Positions 13,260 to 20,842 of a stretch of 21,934 nucleotides of DNA are shown here, piece after piece (position 1 is the first letter of the stretch; each line of letters opens with the position of its first letter). The stretch covers positions 1-21,934 of the forward strand of contig JAAZHF010000185.1 of assembly GCA_012510865.1 (NCBI GenBank). Direction: 5' to 3'. Made by a program: the position numbers and the translations under genes. The notes under the pieces were generated by a model. It did not search any database, was not told the DNA's origin, and worked only from the letters and a program-made list of their open reading frames with translations. Origin of the DNA: Gammaproteobacteria bacterium (GTDB lineage Bacteria > Pseudomonadota > Gammaproteobacteria > Xanthomonadales > Xanthomonadaceae).

Positions 13260-15491
13260 TTGGGCAGGCACGGGCAGTCGGTCCACGCGTCGCCGCGCCG
13301 CTGGCTGCGCGAGGCGGCGCTGGCGGCGCTCGCGCTGCTGGCGGTGCTGGCCGCCGCGCGCATCCACTACGCGGGCCAGACGCTGGCGCGCGGCCCGGAC
13401 CAGGCCGACATCCTGCTGGCCAGCTTCAACGAAGCCAGCCATGCCATCGCCGAGGAAGGGCTGCTGGCCGCGATGTACAGCGAGCGCGTGCGCGCCGGCG
13501 AGCCGAACTGGTCCAATCCCAACCACCACGTGCTGTACCCGCTGTACTTCAACTGGGCGGGCGCGGATGCGTCGCCGGAGGCCACCCTCGACCGGTTGAA
13601 CGCCATCATCCTCCTGCACCTCGCGCTGCTCGCCGCGGGCACCTTCCTGCTGGCGCGTGCGCTCGGCGCGCCGGCCTGGCCCGCGCTGCTGGTGGCGTTC
13701 GCGATCCCATGGTTCCCCGCGGTGCGCGCGGTCGCCGGCTGGCCGCACATCATCGCCGCGACCGCCTGGCTGCCCTGGGTACTCGCCGCCCAGGTGCGCC
13801 TGTACCGCGACGCGGGCTGGCGGCGCCAGGCGCCGATGGCGCTGCTGCTGGCGCTGGCCGCGACCCTCCTGGTGCACGCGCATCCGGCGCAGACCCTGGT
13901 GTTCGCCGCCTGGGCCTCCGGCGGCATGCTGGTCCTGCTGGCGGTGCAGGCGGCCGCGGACCGCGACCGCGCCGGCCTGCGCCGGCTCGCCGCGAGCGCC
14001 GGCTGGCTGGCGTTCGCCGCCGCCATCACCCTCGTCGCGTGCTGGCCCTATCTTTCCGGGATCCTCGCGTTCCACGCGGGTTCGATCCGCTGGCTGGGCG
14101 AGGTCGGTGGCCATGTCGTCGGCAACCAGCCGCTGCCGCTCGAGGCCCTGCTCCACCACGCGCTGCCGGCGTCGGACGCCGGCCTCCTGCTGCGGTTCGA
14201 ATACCGCAGGGGCGTCGGCAACGCCTATCTCGGCGGGGCCGTGCTGGTTGCCGCGCTGTGCGTCCTGTCCCGCCACCTGCCCGGGACCGCCGCCACCCGC
14301 TGCGCGCGGGCGCTTCTCGGCTGCGGCCTGCTGGCGGCGGCCTCCTGCTTCAAGCCGATGGCGCCGCTGCTGGCGGCCCTGCCGCTGGTGGGACGGGTGC
14401 GCGAGCTCGTCTGGTGGTCCGCCCCCGCGGTGGTGATGCTGCTGCCGGTCGCCGCCCTCGGGCTCCACGCCGCGCGCGGGCGCACGCTGCCCGCGCGGAT
14501 GCGCGACCCCTTGGCATGGCTGGCCGCCGCCACGTTCGCGCTCGCCCTCGCGTCGACGCTGGCAGGCGACGCCGCCTACCGCGCGGAAGCGGTGCTCGCG
14601 CTGCTGGCCGCGTTCGCCGCGCTCGCCTGGTGCCTGCGCGCGCGCACCGGCGGTGCGACGGCACTCGCGGTCGCCTGCGGGCTGCTGTTCTTCGCCACCG
14701 CCTGGACGCCATGGCGGCACAACATGCGCTTCCAACTGCACGACGCGATGCTCCACCACGCCGACCGCGTGCAGGCGCGCGCCGACGCCAGCGCGCTCGC
14801 GGCCCGCCTGGACGGGCTGGACGTGTACCGCTTCGTGGTCGGTCCGGGCCTGGGCAACCGCCAGGCGCTGACCCACTCGTGGACGCTGCATGGATTCCGC
14901 TCGATCCACGGCGGCATCGGGCCGATCGCGTTCGACAAGCACCGGCTGCTCTCGGCCCCGACTCCGGCCGTGTCGGCGCTGTACGGGGTGCGCTGGTCGC
15001 TGTGGCCGGAAGAGCACGCCGCGCCCGGCGACGAAGCGCTGCGCCCGGGCCTGTTCCTGCGCACGCACCCGGAAGCCTTGCCGCGGCTCTTCCTCGCCAG
15101 CGGCGTGGACGTGGTGGACTCGCCGGTCGACGCCCTGCTCGGCGCCACGGCCGTGCCACGGCGCGCGTTCGCGCGGCGGGAAGACCTTCCCCCCGGCGTC
15201 GATGCAGGCAGCGGCGCCGGGCCGGCCGACGCGGGCGGAGAGGTCCACCTCCGTCGCAACGACCGCACCCTGCTGGAAGCCACGGTGGAGGTGGACGGTC
15301 CCGCCGTGCTGGTCCTCAACGAGGATCCGGGCGCGCGATGGCGCGCCACGCTGGACGGCCGCGCAGTGCCGGTGTTCCGCGTCAACGGCTACCAGGCCGC
15401 GCTCGCCCTTCCCGCGCGCGGGCGGCACGAGGTGCGCATCGAACGGCCCGCGCGTCCGTTCGGCAGGCCCGGAAGGACTCCCGGGCCCTGA
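13260..15491 (+). CDS. YfhO-like polytopic membrane protein (putative periplasmic glycosyltransferase)
   Basis: A 743-residue membrane protein with about a dozen hydrophobic segments between residues 15 and 500, then a soluble C-terminal part. Features that recall the YfhO/GT-C class are the acidic first outer loop (GPDQAD at 45-50) and the C-terminal beta module at about 670-735 (VLVLNEDPGARWRATLDGRAVPVFRVNGYQAALALP). The latter resembles the YfhO ending in which a fresh residue pair GW/RW-x-A-x-x-DG is typical. In Bacillus and Listeria, YfhO-type proteins transfer a sugar from an undecaprenyl-phosphate carrier outside the membrane together with GtrB- and GtrA-like partners, which are both encoded nearby here. 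The start is TTG at 13260, only 14 bases after the ETF-QO stop, with no clear ribosome-binding site, so the true start is uncertain. Acceptor and sugar are unknown. Confidence 0.78.
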   Translation: MGRHGQSVHASPRRWLREAALAALALLAVLAAARIHYAGQTLARGPDQADILLASFNEASHAIAEEGLLAAMYSERVRAGEPNWSNPNHHVLYPLYFNWAGADASPEATLDRLNAIILLHLALLAAGTFLLARALGAPAWPALLVAFAIPWFPAVRAVAGWPHIIAATAWLPWVLAAQVRLYRDAGWRRQAPMALLLALAATLLVHAHPAQTLVFAAWASGGMLVLLAVQAAADRDRAGLRRLAASAGWLAFAAAITLVACWPYLSGILAFHAGSIRWLGEVGGHVVGNQPLPLEALLHHALPASDAGLLLRFEYRRGVGNAYLGGAVLVAALCVLSRHLPGTAATRCARALLGCGLLAAASCFKPMAPLLAALPLVGRVRELVWWSAPAVVMLLPVAALGLHAARGRTLPARMRDPLAWLAAATFALALASTLAGDAAYRAEAVLALLAAFAALAWCLRARTGGATALAVACGLLFFATAWTPWRHNMRFQLHDAMLHHADRVQARADASALAARLDGLDVYRFVVGPGLGNRQALTHSWTLHGFRSIHGGIGPIAFDKHRLLSAPTPAVSALYGVRWSLWPEEHAAPGDEALRPGLFLRTHPEALPRLFLASGVDVVDSPVDALLGATAVPRRAFARREDLPPGVDAGSGAGPADAGGEVHLRRNDRTLLEATVEVDGPAVLVLNEDPGARWRATLDGRAVPVFRVNGYQAALALPARGRHEVRIERPARPFGRPGRTPGP
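15466..15487. terminator. GC hairpin at the end of the YfhO-like gene
   Basis: A perfect 7-bp stem, GGCCCGG (15466-15472) against CCGGGCC (15481-15487) with an 8-base loop, overlaps the last codons and ends just before the TGA. There is no T tract, so it may weaken rather than stop transcription into the downstream cassette. Confidence 0.28.
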
Positions 15492-15522
15492 GCGCCGGGC
15501 ATGCCGGAGCCCTCCGGGATCG

Positions 15523-15534
15523 TTCTGGCAGAAT
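15523..15534 (+). promoter_or_regulatory. Candidate extended -10 promoter of the sugar cassette (TTCTGNNAGAAT element)
   Basis: TTCTGGCAGAAT contains TG-G-CAGAAT, an extended -10 ending 25 bases before the aminotransferase start at 15560. No -35 is evident. The same 12-base pattern with two variable bases occurs before the glycosyltransferase at 20884. The TTCT/AGAA arms are also an inverted repeat, so a protein-binding site is an alternative reading. Confidence 0.45.
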
Positions 15535-15559
15535 ACGGCCCACCGTCCTGGCTGGGCGC

Positions 15560-16666
15560 ATGCAAGTCGAAGCCATTCCCGTCAACTCGCTGGGCCGCCG
15601 CGTCGCGCCGATGCGCGAACGGCTGCTGGCCGCGCTGGAGTCGGTGCTCGACGGAGGCCACTACGTGCTCGGCCCCGCGGTCGAGGCCTTCGAGGCCGCG
15701 TTCGCGGCGTATTGCGGGGTGGCGCACTGCGTCGGCGTCGCCAGCGGCAGCGACGCGCTCGAGCTGGCGTTGAAGGCGGTCGGCGTGGCGCCGGGCGATC
15801 GCGTCGCCATGGCGGCGAACGCGGCCATGTACGGCGCGCACGCGGCGCTCGCCTGCGGTGCCGAACCGGTCTTCGTCGACGTGGCCGCGGATTCCACGCT
15901 CGATCCCGCCGCGCTGGAGCGCGCCCTCGACGACCGCGGTCCCGTGCGCGCGGTGCTGGCGACGCACCTCTATGGCCGCCTTGCGCAGGTGGACGCGCTG
16001 GCCGCGGCCTGCCGCGGACGCGGCATCGCCCTGGTCGAGGACTGCGCCCAGGCCCACGGCGCGCGCGCGCCGGACGGCCGCCGCGCCGGTGCCTTCGGCG
16101 ACGCCGCGGCCTTCAGTTTCTACCCGACCAAGAACCTGGGCGCGCTGGGCGATGCCGGAGCGGTCGTCTCCGGCGACGCGGCGGTCGCCGAGCGCGTGCG
16201 CGCGCTGCGCCAGTACGGCTGGGAGCGGAAGTACGTCAGCGCGCTGCCGGGCGGCCGCAACAGCCGCCTCGACGAGCTCCAGGCGCGCATCCTCCACGAG
16301 CAGCTGCCGCTGCTCGACGGCTGGAACGAACGGCGGCGCGCGATCGCCGGGCGCTACTCGCGCGGCATCCGCCACCCGGACATCGCGGTTCCCGCGCCCG
16401 CCGGCGAGGGGCACGTCGTCCACCTCTACGTCGTGCACTGCGGGCGCCGGGACGCCCTGCGCGCGCACCTTGCAGAAGCCGGGATCGCGACCGACGTGCA
16501 CTATCCGCTGCCGGACCACCGGCAGCCCTGCCTCGGCGGCCGCCACGCCGCGCTGTCGCTGCCGGTGACCGAGCGGCAGGCGCGCACGGCGCTGTCGCTG
16601 CCCTGCTTCCCGGAGCTCTCCGACGCCGAGGTGGAACGGGTGATCGACGCATGCAACCGCTTCTGA
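15560..16666 (+). CDS. DegT/DnrJ/EryC1/StrS sugar aminotransferase (WxcK/FdtB-like)
   Basis: PLP-dependent nucleotide-sugar aminotransferase, 368 residues, full length. The Schiff-base lysine is K191 in FSFYPTKNLGALGDAG. VEDCAQAHGA (159-168) carries the Asp that pairs with the pyridine ring, and GVASGSDALELAL (59-71) is the phosphate-binding turn. Together with the WxcM-like gene two positions on, the likely reaction is transfer of an amino group from glutamate to C-3 of dTDP-3-keto-6-deoxyhexose, as FdtB/QdtB do. The segment usually written NT-[FY]-[IV]-A-[ST] is NAAMYGAHAA here (87-96), a variant form. Start ATG 15560 gives the typical N-terminus MQVEAIPVNSLGR. It overlaps the next gene by 16 bases. 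The exact sugar (galacto or gluco) cannot be read from sequence. Confidence 0.9.
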   Translation: MQVEAIPVNSLGRRVAPMRERLLAALESVLDGGHYVLGPAVEAFEAAFAAYCGVAHCVGVASGSDALELALKAVGVAPGDRVAMAANAAMYGAHAALACGAEPVFVDVAADSTLDPAALERALDDRGPVRAVLATHLYGRLAQVDALAAACRGRGIALVEDCAQAHGARAPDGRRAGAFGDAAAFSFYPTKNLGALGDAGAVVSGDAAVAERVRALRQYGWERKYVSALPGGRNSRLDELQARILHEQLPLLDGWNERRRAIAGRYSRGIRHPDIAVPAPAGEGHVVHLYVVHCGRRDALRAHLAEAGIATDVHYPLPDHRQPCLGGRHAALSLPVTERQARTALSLPCFPELSDAEVERVIDACNRF

Positions 16667-17616
16667 GCCATGCCCTCAGCGTGGTGGTGCCGGTGTACCG
16701 CAACGCCGGCTCGATCGCGCCCCTGCTGGAGGCGCTGGAGCGGCTCGCGCGCGACGTGGACGGCGGCCTCGAAGCGGTGTTCGTCGTCGACGGCAGCCCG
16801 GACGAGAGCCATGCGCTGCTGCGCGCCGCCCTGCCGGCCGCCGGCTTCAGCGCGCAGCTGGTGGAGCTGACCCGGAACTTCGGCGCCTTCCCCGCGATCC
16901 GCGTCGGCCTGGAACGCGCGCGCGGACGCGTGATCGCAGTGATGGCGGCGGACCTGCAGGAGCCGCCGGCGCTGGCCCTGGGATTCCTCGACGCCCTGCG
17001 CGACGGTCGCGCCGACGTGGGCTTCGGCGTCCGCGACGGCCGCGACGACCCGCCGGTCGGCAAGCTGCTGTCGACGCTGTTCTGGTCGCTGTACCGCCGG
17101 CTGGTGATGCCCGACATCCCTCGCGGCGGGGTCGACGTGTTCGCCGTCACCGCGGACTTCAGGGACCGGCTGGTCGCGCTGCGCGAGGCCAACACCAGCC
17201 TGCTCGCGCAGCTGTTCTGGCTCGGCGGCAGGCGCGTGTTCCTGCCCTACGCGCGCCAGCGCAGGCCGCGTGAGTACGGGCGCAGCGCCTGGACCCTGCG
17301 CAAGAGGCTGAAGTACTTCTCCGACAGCGTGTTCGCCTTCAGCGACCTGCCGGTGCGGATCCTGTTCCTGGCCGGGGCGCTGGCCCTGGCGACCGCCACC
17401 CTGCTGGCCACGGTGGTCGTCCTGGCGCGCGTCTCGGGATGGGTCACGGTGCCCGGCTATGCCACGACGGTGCTGGCGATCCTGTTCTTCGGCGCGATCA
17501 ACACCCTCGGGCTGGGCGACGTGGGCAGCTACGCCTGGCGCGCGTTCGAGAACACCAAGGCGCGCCCGCTGGCCCTGGTGCATTCCGAGGAAACCTTCGA
17601 GGAGCGGTCGCCGTGA
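16651..17616 (+). CDS. GtrB-like polyprenyl-phosphate glycosyltransferase (GT2)
   Basis: Family 2 glycosyltransferase of 321 residues with the GtrB/DPM1 layout. The N-terminal GT-A domain has LSVVVPVYRNAGSI (9-22), FVVDGSPDES (44-53) and the metal/lipid-phosphate motif AADLQEPP (99-106). RREYGRSAW-like RPREYGRSAWTLRKRLKYFSDSVFAFSDLP precedes two C-terminal membrane helices (about 235-258 and 265-285). Such enzymes move a sugar from a nucleotide donor to undecaprenyl phosphate on the cytoplasmic face. It is positioned like WxcL of the X. campestris LPS cluster. The start at 16651 lies inside the end of the aminotransferase gene, and the stop overlaps the WxcM-like GTG (GTGA), so the three genes are translationally linked. 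The donor is inferred to be the dTDP-acetamido-dideoxyhexose made by its neighbours. Confidence 0.88.
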   Translation: MQPLLSHALSVVVPVYRNAGSIAPLLEALERLARDVDGGLEAVFVVDGSPDESHALLRAALPAAGFSAQLVELTRNFGAFPAIRVGLERARGRVIAVMAADLQEPPALALGFLDALRDGRADVGFGVRDGRDDPPVGKLLSTLFWSLYRRLVMPDIPRGGVDVFAVTADFRDRLVALREANTSLLAQLFWLGGRRVFLPYARQRRPREYGRSAWTLRKRLKYFSDSVFAFSDLPVRILFLAGALALATATLLATVVVLARVSGWVTVPGYATTVLAILFFGAINTLGLGDVGSYAWRAFENTKARPLALVHSEETFEERSP

Positions 17617-18572
17617 GCCATTTCGTCCACCCCAGGGCCCTGTGCGAGAGCACGGAGATCGGCGCCGGCACCCGGATCTGGGCCTTCGCCCACGTGCTCC
17701 CGGGGGCGCGCATCGGCCGCGACTGCAACATCTGCGACGGGGTCTTCATCGAGGGCGACGTGGTCGTGGGCGACCGCAGCACCGTCAAGTGCGGCGTGCA
17801 GCTCTGGGATGGCGTGCGCCTGGGCAACGACGTCTTCGTGGGGCCCAACGCCACCTTCAGCAACGACCCCTTCCCGCGCAGCGGGAAGCGCCCGGAGGCC
17901 TACGCAGCGACCGTGGTCGAGGACGGCGCGTCGATCGGCGCCAACGCGACCCTGCTGCCCGGCATCCGCATCGGCCGCGGCGCGATGATCGGCGCCGGCG
18001 CGGTGATCACCCGTTCGGTGCCCGCCAACGCGATCGTGGTCGGCAATCCCGCGCGCATCGTCGGCTACGTCACCGACGCCGACGTGGGCGCCGACGGCGA
18101 CGTCGCGAAGCGCGATGACGACGGGTTCGCGGCTGGCCCGCGCGGCGGCGGCGATGGGCACGACGGCGGCGCGCGCCTCCACCGCATGCCTCGCTTCATG
18201 GACCTGCGCGGTTCGCTTTCGGTGGGCGAGTTCGAGCGCGACCTGCCGTTCGCGCCGCGGCGCTACTTCCTCGTCTTCGGCGTCCCGTCGCGAGAGACCC
18301 GCGGCGAGCACGCGCACCGTGAATGCCACCAGTTCCTGGTCTGCGTGCACGGCTCGGTGCGGGTGCTGGTCGACGACGGCCGCCGGCGCCGCGAATTCGG
18401 CCTCGACGCCCCCGACCTCGGCCTGCACCTGCCGCCGATGACCTGGGGCACCCAGTACCGGTATTCGGCGGACGCGGTGCTGCTGGTCTTCGCCTCGCAC
18501 GCCTACGATCCGGCCGACTACATCCGCAGCTACGACGAATTCCTGGCCGAGGCGGAAGCCCGGCGCGCATGA
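17613..18572 (+). CDS. WxcM-like bifunctional acetyltransferase / dTDP-keto-hexose isomerase
   Basis: A two-domain enzyme of 319 residues. Residues 1-150 form a left-handed beta-helix acetyltransferase (repeats such as CNICDGVFIEGDVVVGDRS and the sugar-acetyltransferase motif GPNATFSNDPFPRS at 77-90), like FdtC/QdtC. A Gly/Asp-rich linker at about 155-190 leads to a cupin domain (about 193-312) of the FdtA/QdtA type. This has the paired active-site histidines in GEHAHRECHQF (H233, H235) and the family end MTWGTQYRYSADAVLLVFAS and YDPADYIRSYDEF. The cupin converts dTDP-4-keto-6-deoxyglucose to the 3-keto isomer; after transamination by the aminotransferase, the N-terminal domain would acetylate the 3-amino group. 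The GTG start overlaps the preceding stop; the stop overlaps the GtrA-like ATG. The fusion matches Xanthomonas WxcM; in many other bacteria the parts are separate genes. Confidence 0.92.
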   Translation: MSHFVHPRALCESTEIGAGTRIWAFAHVLPGARIGRDCNICDGVFIEGDVVVGDRSTVKCGVQLWDGVRLGNDVFVGPNATFSNDPFPRSGKRPEAYAATVVEDGASIGANATLLPGIRIGRGAMIGAGAVITRSVPANAIVVGNPARIVGYVTDADVGADGDVAKRDDDGFAAGPRGGGDGHDGGARLHRMPRFMDLRGSLSVGEFERDLPFAPRRYFLVFGVPSRETRGEHAHRECHQFLVCVHGSVRVLVDDGRRRREFGLDAPDLGLHLPPMTWGTQYRYSADAVLLVFASHAYDPADYIRSYDEFLAEAEARRA

Positions 18573-18976
18573 GCGGCCCCCGGTCCGCCCCCGGCGCCCG
18601 GGGGACGGTCGCCACCTTCGTCCGCTTCCTCGCCACCGGCGCCGCCAACACCCTGGCCTGCCTGGCCGTCTACTGGCTGCTGCTGCCCTGGCTCCGCCCG
18701 CAGGCCGCGTACGCCGCGTCCTTCGCCGCGGGCATCTGCGTCGGCTACCTGCTGCACAGCCGCTACGCGTTCCGCGCGCGCCCCGGCTGGCGAAGCTTCG
18801 CCGCCTGGCCGGCGGTATGCCTCGCAGGCTGGGCCGCCGGCGCCGGCATGCTTGCGTTCGCCCTCGGCCCGCTGCGGCTGGATCCCCGCGTCGCGCCCCT
18901 GCTCTCGGTGGCGGCCAGCGTCCCGGTGACCTTCGTGCTTGGCCGGCGCCTGTTCCGGCCCCGAGGGGACGCCTGA
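18569..18976 (+). CDS. GtrA-family membrane protein (putative lipid-linked sugar flippase)
   Basis: A 135-residue protein with four predicted membrane helices (about 16-37, 46-64, 79-100 and 107-127). The GtrA signature region YLLHSRYAFRA (60-70) follows helix 2, and FVRFLATGAANTLACLAVYWLLL is the typical GtrA start. GtrA proteins are thought to flip undecaprenyl-phosphate-linked monosaccharides made by GtrB-type enzymes so that a periplasmic GT-C enzyme can use them. Both partner types are encoded in this cassette. The ATG overlaps the WxcM-like stop (ATGA). A short GC hairpin lies 5 bases after its stop, so it is probably the last gene of the cassette. Confidence 0.9.
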   Translation: MSGPRSAPGARGTVATFVRFLATGAANTLACLAVYWLLLPWLRPQAAYAASFAAGICVGYLLHSRYAFRARPGWRSFAAWPAVCLAGWAAGAGMLAFALGPLRLDPRVAPLLSVAASVPVTFVLGRRLFRPRGDA

Positions 18977-18980
18977 GGAC

Positions 18981-18996
18981 CGGCGGTGGACCGCCG
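18981..18996. terminator. GC hairpin after the GtrA-like gene
   Basis: A 6-bp perfect stem CGGCGG/CCGCCG with tetraloop TGGA starts 5 bases after the GtrA-like stop. There is no T tract. It separates the glycan cassette from the etfB promoter region. Confidence 0.3.
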
Positions 18997-19032
18997 CCGC
19001 CCGCCGCGGTCGCGCCCCGCGGCCCCGGAGGC

Positions 19033-19038
19033 TAAAAT
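19033..19038 (+). promoter_or_regulatory. Candidate -10 of etfB-etfA
   Basis: TAAAAT, a 5/6 match to the -10 consensus, stands out in a GC-only background 41 bases before the etfB ATG. No -35 is evident. It suggests that etfBA has its own promoter downstream of the cassette. Confidence 0.42.
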
Positions 19039-19079
19039 CGGGGGTTCCCGCCCCATCCCCCCAAGGACGCACCGCAACG

Positions 19080-19832
19080 ATGAAGATCCTCGTCGGCTAC
19101 AAGCGCGTGGTGGACTACAACGTCCGCATCCAGGTCAAGCCGGACGGCACCGGCGTGGTCACCGACGGCGTCAAGCTGTCGCCCAACCCCTTCGACGAGA
19201 TCGCGCTGGAAGAGGCCCTGCGCCTGCGCGACAAGGGCGTCGCGACCGAGGTCGTGGTCGCCACGATCGCCCCGGCCGACGCCCAGGCGCACCTGCGCAA
19301 CGGCCTGGCCATGGGCGCCAACCGCGCCATCCACGTGGTCACCGACGCCGGCCAGGAGGTGCAGCCGCTCGCGGCCGCCCGCGCCCTGCTGAAGCTCATC
19401 GAGAAGGAATCGCCCGACCTCGTGGGCCTCGGCAAGCAGGCGATCGACGACGACGCGAACCAGACCGGCCAGATGCTGGCGACGATCTGGGGCCGCCCGC
19501 AGGCGACCTTCGCGTCGAAGCTCGAGGTCGCCGACGGCAAGGCCACGGTCACCCGCGAGGTCGACGCCGGCCTGGAGACGCTGGAAGTCGACCTTCCCGC
19601 CGTGGTCACCACCGACCTGCGCCTCAACGAGCCGCGCTTCATCAAGCTGCCCGACATCATGAAGGCCAAGTCGAAGCCGCTCGAGACGCTGGCCTGGGCC
19701 GACCTCGGCGTGGACGAGGGCCAGGGCCTGGCGACGACGAACTACGCGCCGCCGGCGAAGCGCGGCAAGGGCGTGATGGTGAAGGACGCGGCCGAGCTCG
19801 TTGCCGCACTGAAGGACAAGGGGTTGCTCTGA
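19080..19832 (+). CDS. etfB: Electron transfer flavoprotein subunit beta
   Basis: The AMP-binding, 250-residue subunit of the soluble ETF heterodimer, which accepts electrons from acyl-CoA and other dehydrogenases and passes them to ETF-QO. The sequence begins MKILVGYKRVVDYNVRIQVK and contains LSPNPFDEIALEEALRLRDKG and the recognised stretch LGKQAIDDDANQTGQMLA (the nucleotide loop). Further in are VTREVDAGLETLEVDLPAVVTTDLRLNEPRF, the family signature region that carries the recognition loop, and IMKAKSKPLE. The start is fixed by this N-terminus; AAGGA at 19063-19067 is a rather distant ribosome-binding site. The TGA shares its A with the ATG of etfA. It partners with the ETF-QO encoded at 11584-13245. 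Confidence 0.97.
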   Translation: MKILVGYKRVVDYNVRIQVKPDGTGVVTDGVKLSPNPFDEIALEEALRLRDKGVATEVVVATIAPADAQAHLRNGLAMGANRAIHVVTDAGQEVQPLAAARALLKLIEKESPDLVGLGKQAIDDDANQTGQMLATIWGRPQATFASKLEVADGKATVTREVDAGLETLEVDLPAVVTTDLRLNEPRFIKLPDIMKAKSKPLETLAWADLGVDEGQGLATTNYAPPAKRGKGVMVKDAAELVAALKDKGLL

Positions 19833-20773
19833 TGGCCAAGGTACTCATCGTCGCCGAACACCAGGACGGCAGGCTCAACGGCTCCACCGCCAAGTGCGTG
19901 ACGGCCGCGCAGGCGCTCTCGCCAGAGGCCGTCGACATCGTCGTGCTCGCCGCCGACCCGGCCGCGGTCGCGGCCGAGGCCGCCGCGATCGCCGGCGTCT
20001 CGCGGGTGCTTACCGTCGCCAACGAGGCCAATGCGCACGCCATCGCACAGGTGCTGGCGCCGCAGGTCGCGAAGCTCGCCGAGGGCTACACGCACGTGTT
20101 CGGGCCGAGCTCCACCTTCGGCAAGGACCTCATGCCCTGCGTGGCCGCGCTGCTCGGCGTGCCGCAGGTCTCGGACCTGATGTCGGTGGAAGGCGAGCGC
20201 ACGTTCAAGCGCCCGATCTACGCCGGCAACGCCATCATCACCGTGGAGGCACCCGCGGGCCAGGCCGTGGTCGCGACCGTGCGCACCGCTTCCTGGAAGG
20301 AGGCCGGCACGGGCGGCAGCGCCGCGATCGAGGCCGTCGGCGTCGACGCCAGCCTGCCTTCGCACACCCGCTTCGTCGGCCTCGCCGCGGGCGGCGGCGA
20401 CCGCCCCGACCTGCAGAGCGCGAAGCGCGTGGTCTCCGGCGGCCGCGGCGTGGGCTCGGCCGAGAACTTCGACATCATCTACCGCTTCGCCGACCGGCTC
20501 GGCGCCGCGGTGGGCGCGTCGCGGGCCGCGGTCGACGCCGGCTACTGCCCCAACGAGATGCAGGTCGGCCAGACGGGCAAGATCATCGCCCCGGAGCTCT
20601 ACGTCGCGATCGGCATCAGCGGCGCGATCCAGCACCTGACCGGCATCAAGGACGCCGGCACCATCGTCGCGATCAACAAGGACCCCGACGCGGCGATCTT
20701 CGAGATCGCGGACATCGGCCTGGTGGGCGACCTGTTCCAGGTGCTGCCGGAGCTGGAAGCGGCGCTCGGCTGA
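19832..20773 (+). CDS. etfA: Electron transfer flavoprotein subunit alpha
   Basis: The FAD-carrying subunit of ETF, 313 residues. The N-terminal domain starts MAKVLIVAEHQDGRLN, with FGPSSTFGKDLMPCVAALLGVPQVSDLMSV in the middle. The C-terminal FAD domain is complete: VVSGGRGVGSAENFD, then GYCPNEMQVGQTGKIIAPELYVAIGISGAIQHLTGIKDAGTIVAIN, then FEIADIGLVGDLFQVLPEL. These are the PROSITE-type alpha-subunit signatures. It overlaps etfB by one base (TGATG), as is usual for this pair. A strong 37-base hairpin follows the stop codon. In Xanthomonas the etfA end marks one border of the variable LPS locus, which fits the glycosyltransferase genes on both sides here. Confidence 0.97.
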   Translation: MAKVLIVAEHQDGRLNGSTAKCVTAAQALSPEAVDIVVLAADPAAVAAEAAAIAGVSRVLTVANEANAHAIAQVLAPQVAKLAEGYTHVFGPSSTFGKDLMPCVAALLGVPQVSDLMSVEGERTFKRPIYAGNAIITVEAPAGQAVVATVRTASWKEAGTGGSAAIEAVGVDASLPSHTRFVGLAAGGGDRPDLQSAKRVVSGGRGVGSAENFDIIYRFADRLGAAVGASRAAVDAGYCPNEMQVGQTGKIIAPELYVAIGISGAIQHLTGIKDAGTIVAINKDPDAAIFEIADIGLVGDLFQVLPELEAALG

Positions 20774-20783
20774 GCCGGCGGCA

Positions 20784-20820
20784 CGCGCCGGGCGCCCGCG
20801 CCGACGCGGGTGCCGGCGCG
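20784..20820. terminator. Strong GC hairpin after etfA
   Basis: The outer stem CGCGCCGG (20784-20791) and CCGGCGCG (20813-20820) is perfect over 8 bp and encloses an inner perfect stem CCCGCG/CGCGGG with tetraloop CCGA. It begins 10 bases after the etfA stop and is followed by only two T residues. It is the best terminator candidate in the window. Confidence 0.48.
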
Positions 20821-20842
20821 TTCCCGTGCCCGGGCGCGGCGA

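Noticed and set aside
13230..15428. A 732-codon minus-strand open frame opposite the YfhO-like gene
   Set aside because: Arg/Gln/Gly-rich with no membrane segments or motifs, whereas the + frame shows a coherent polytopic protein with a recognisable C-terminal module.
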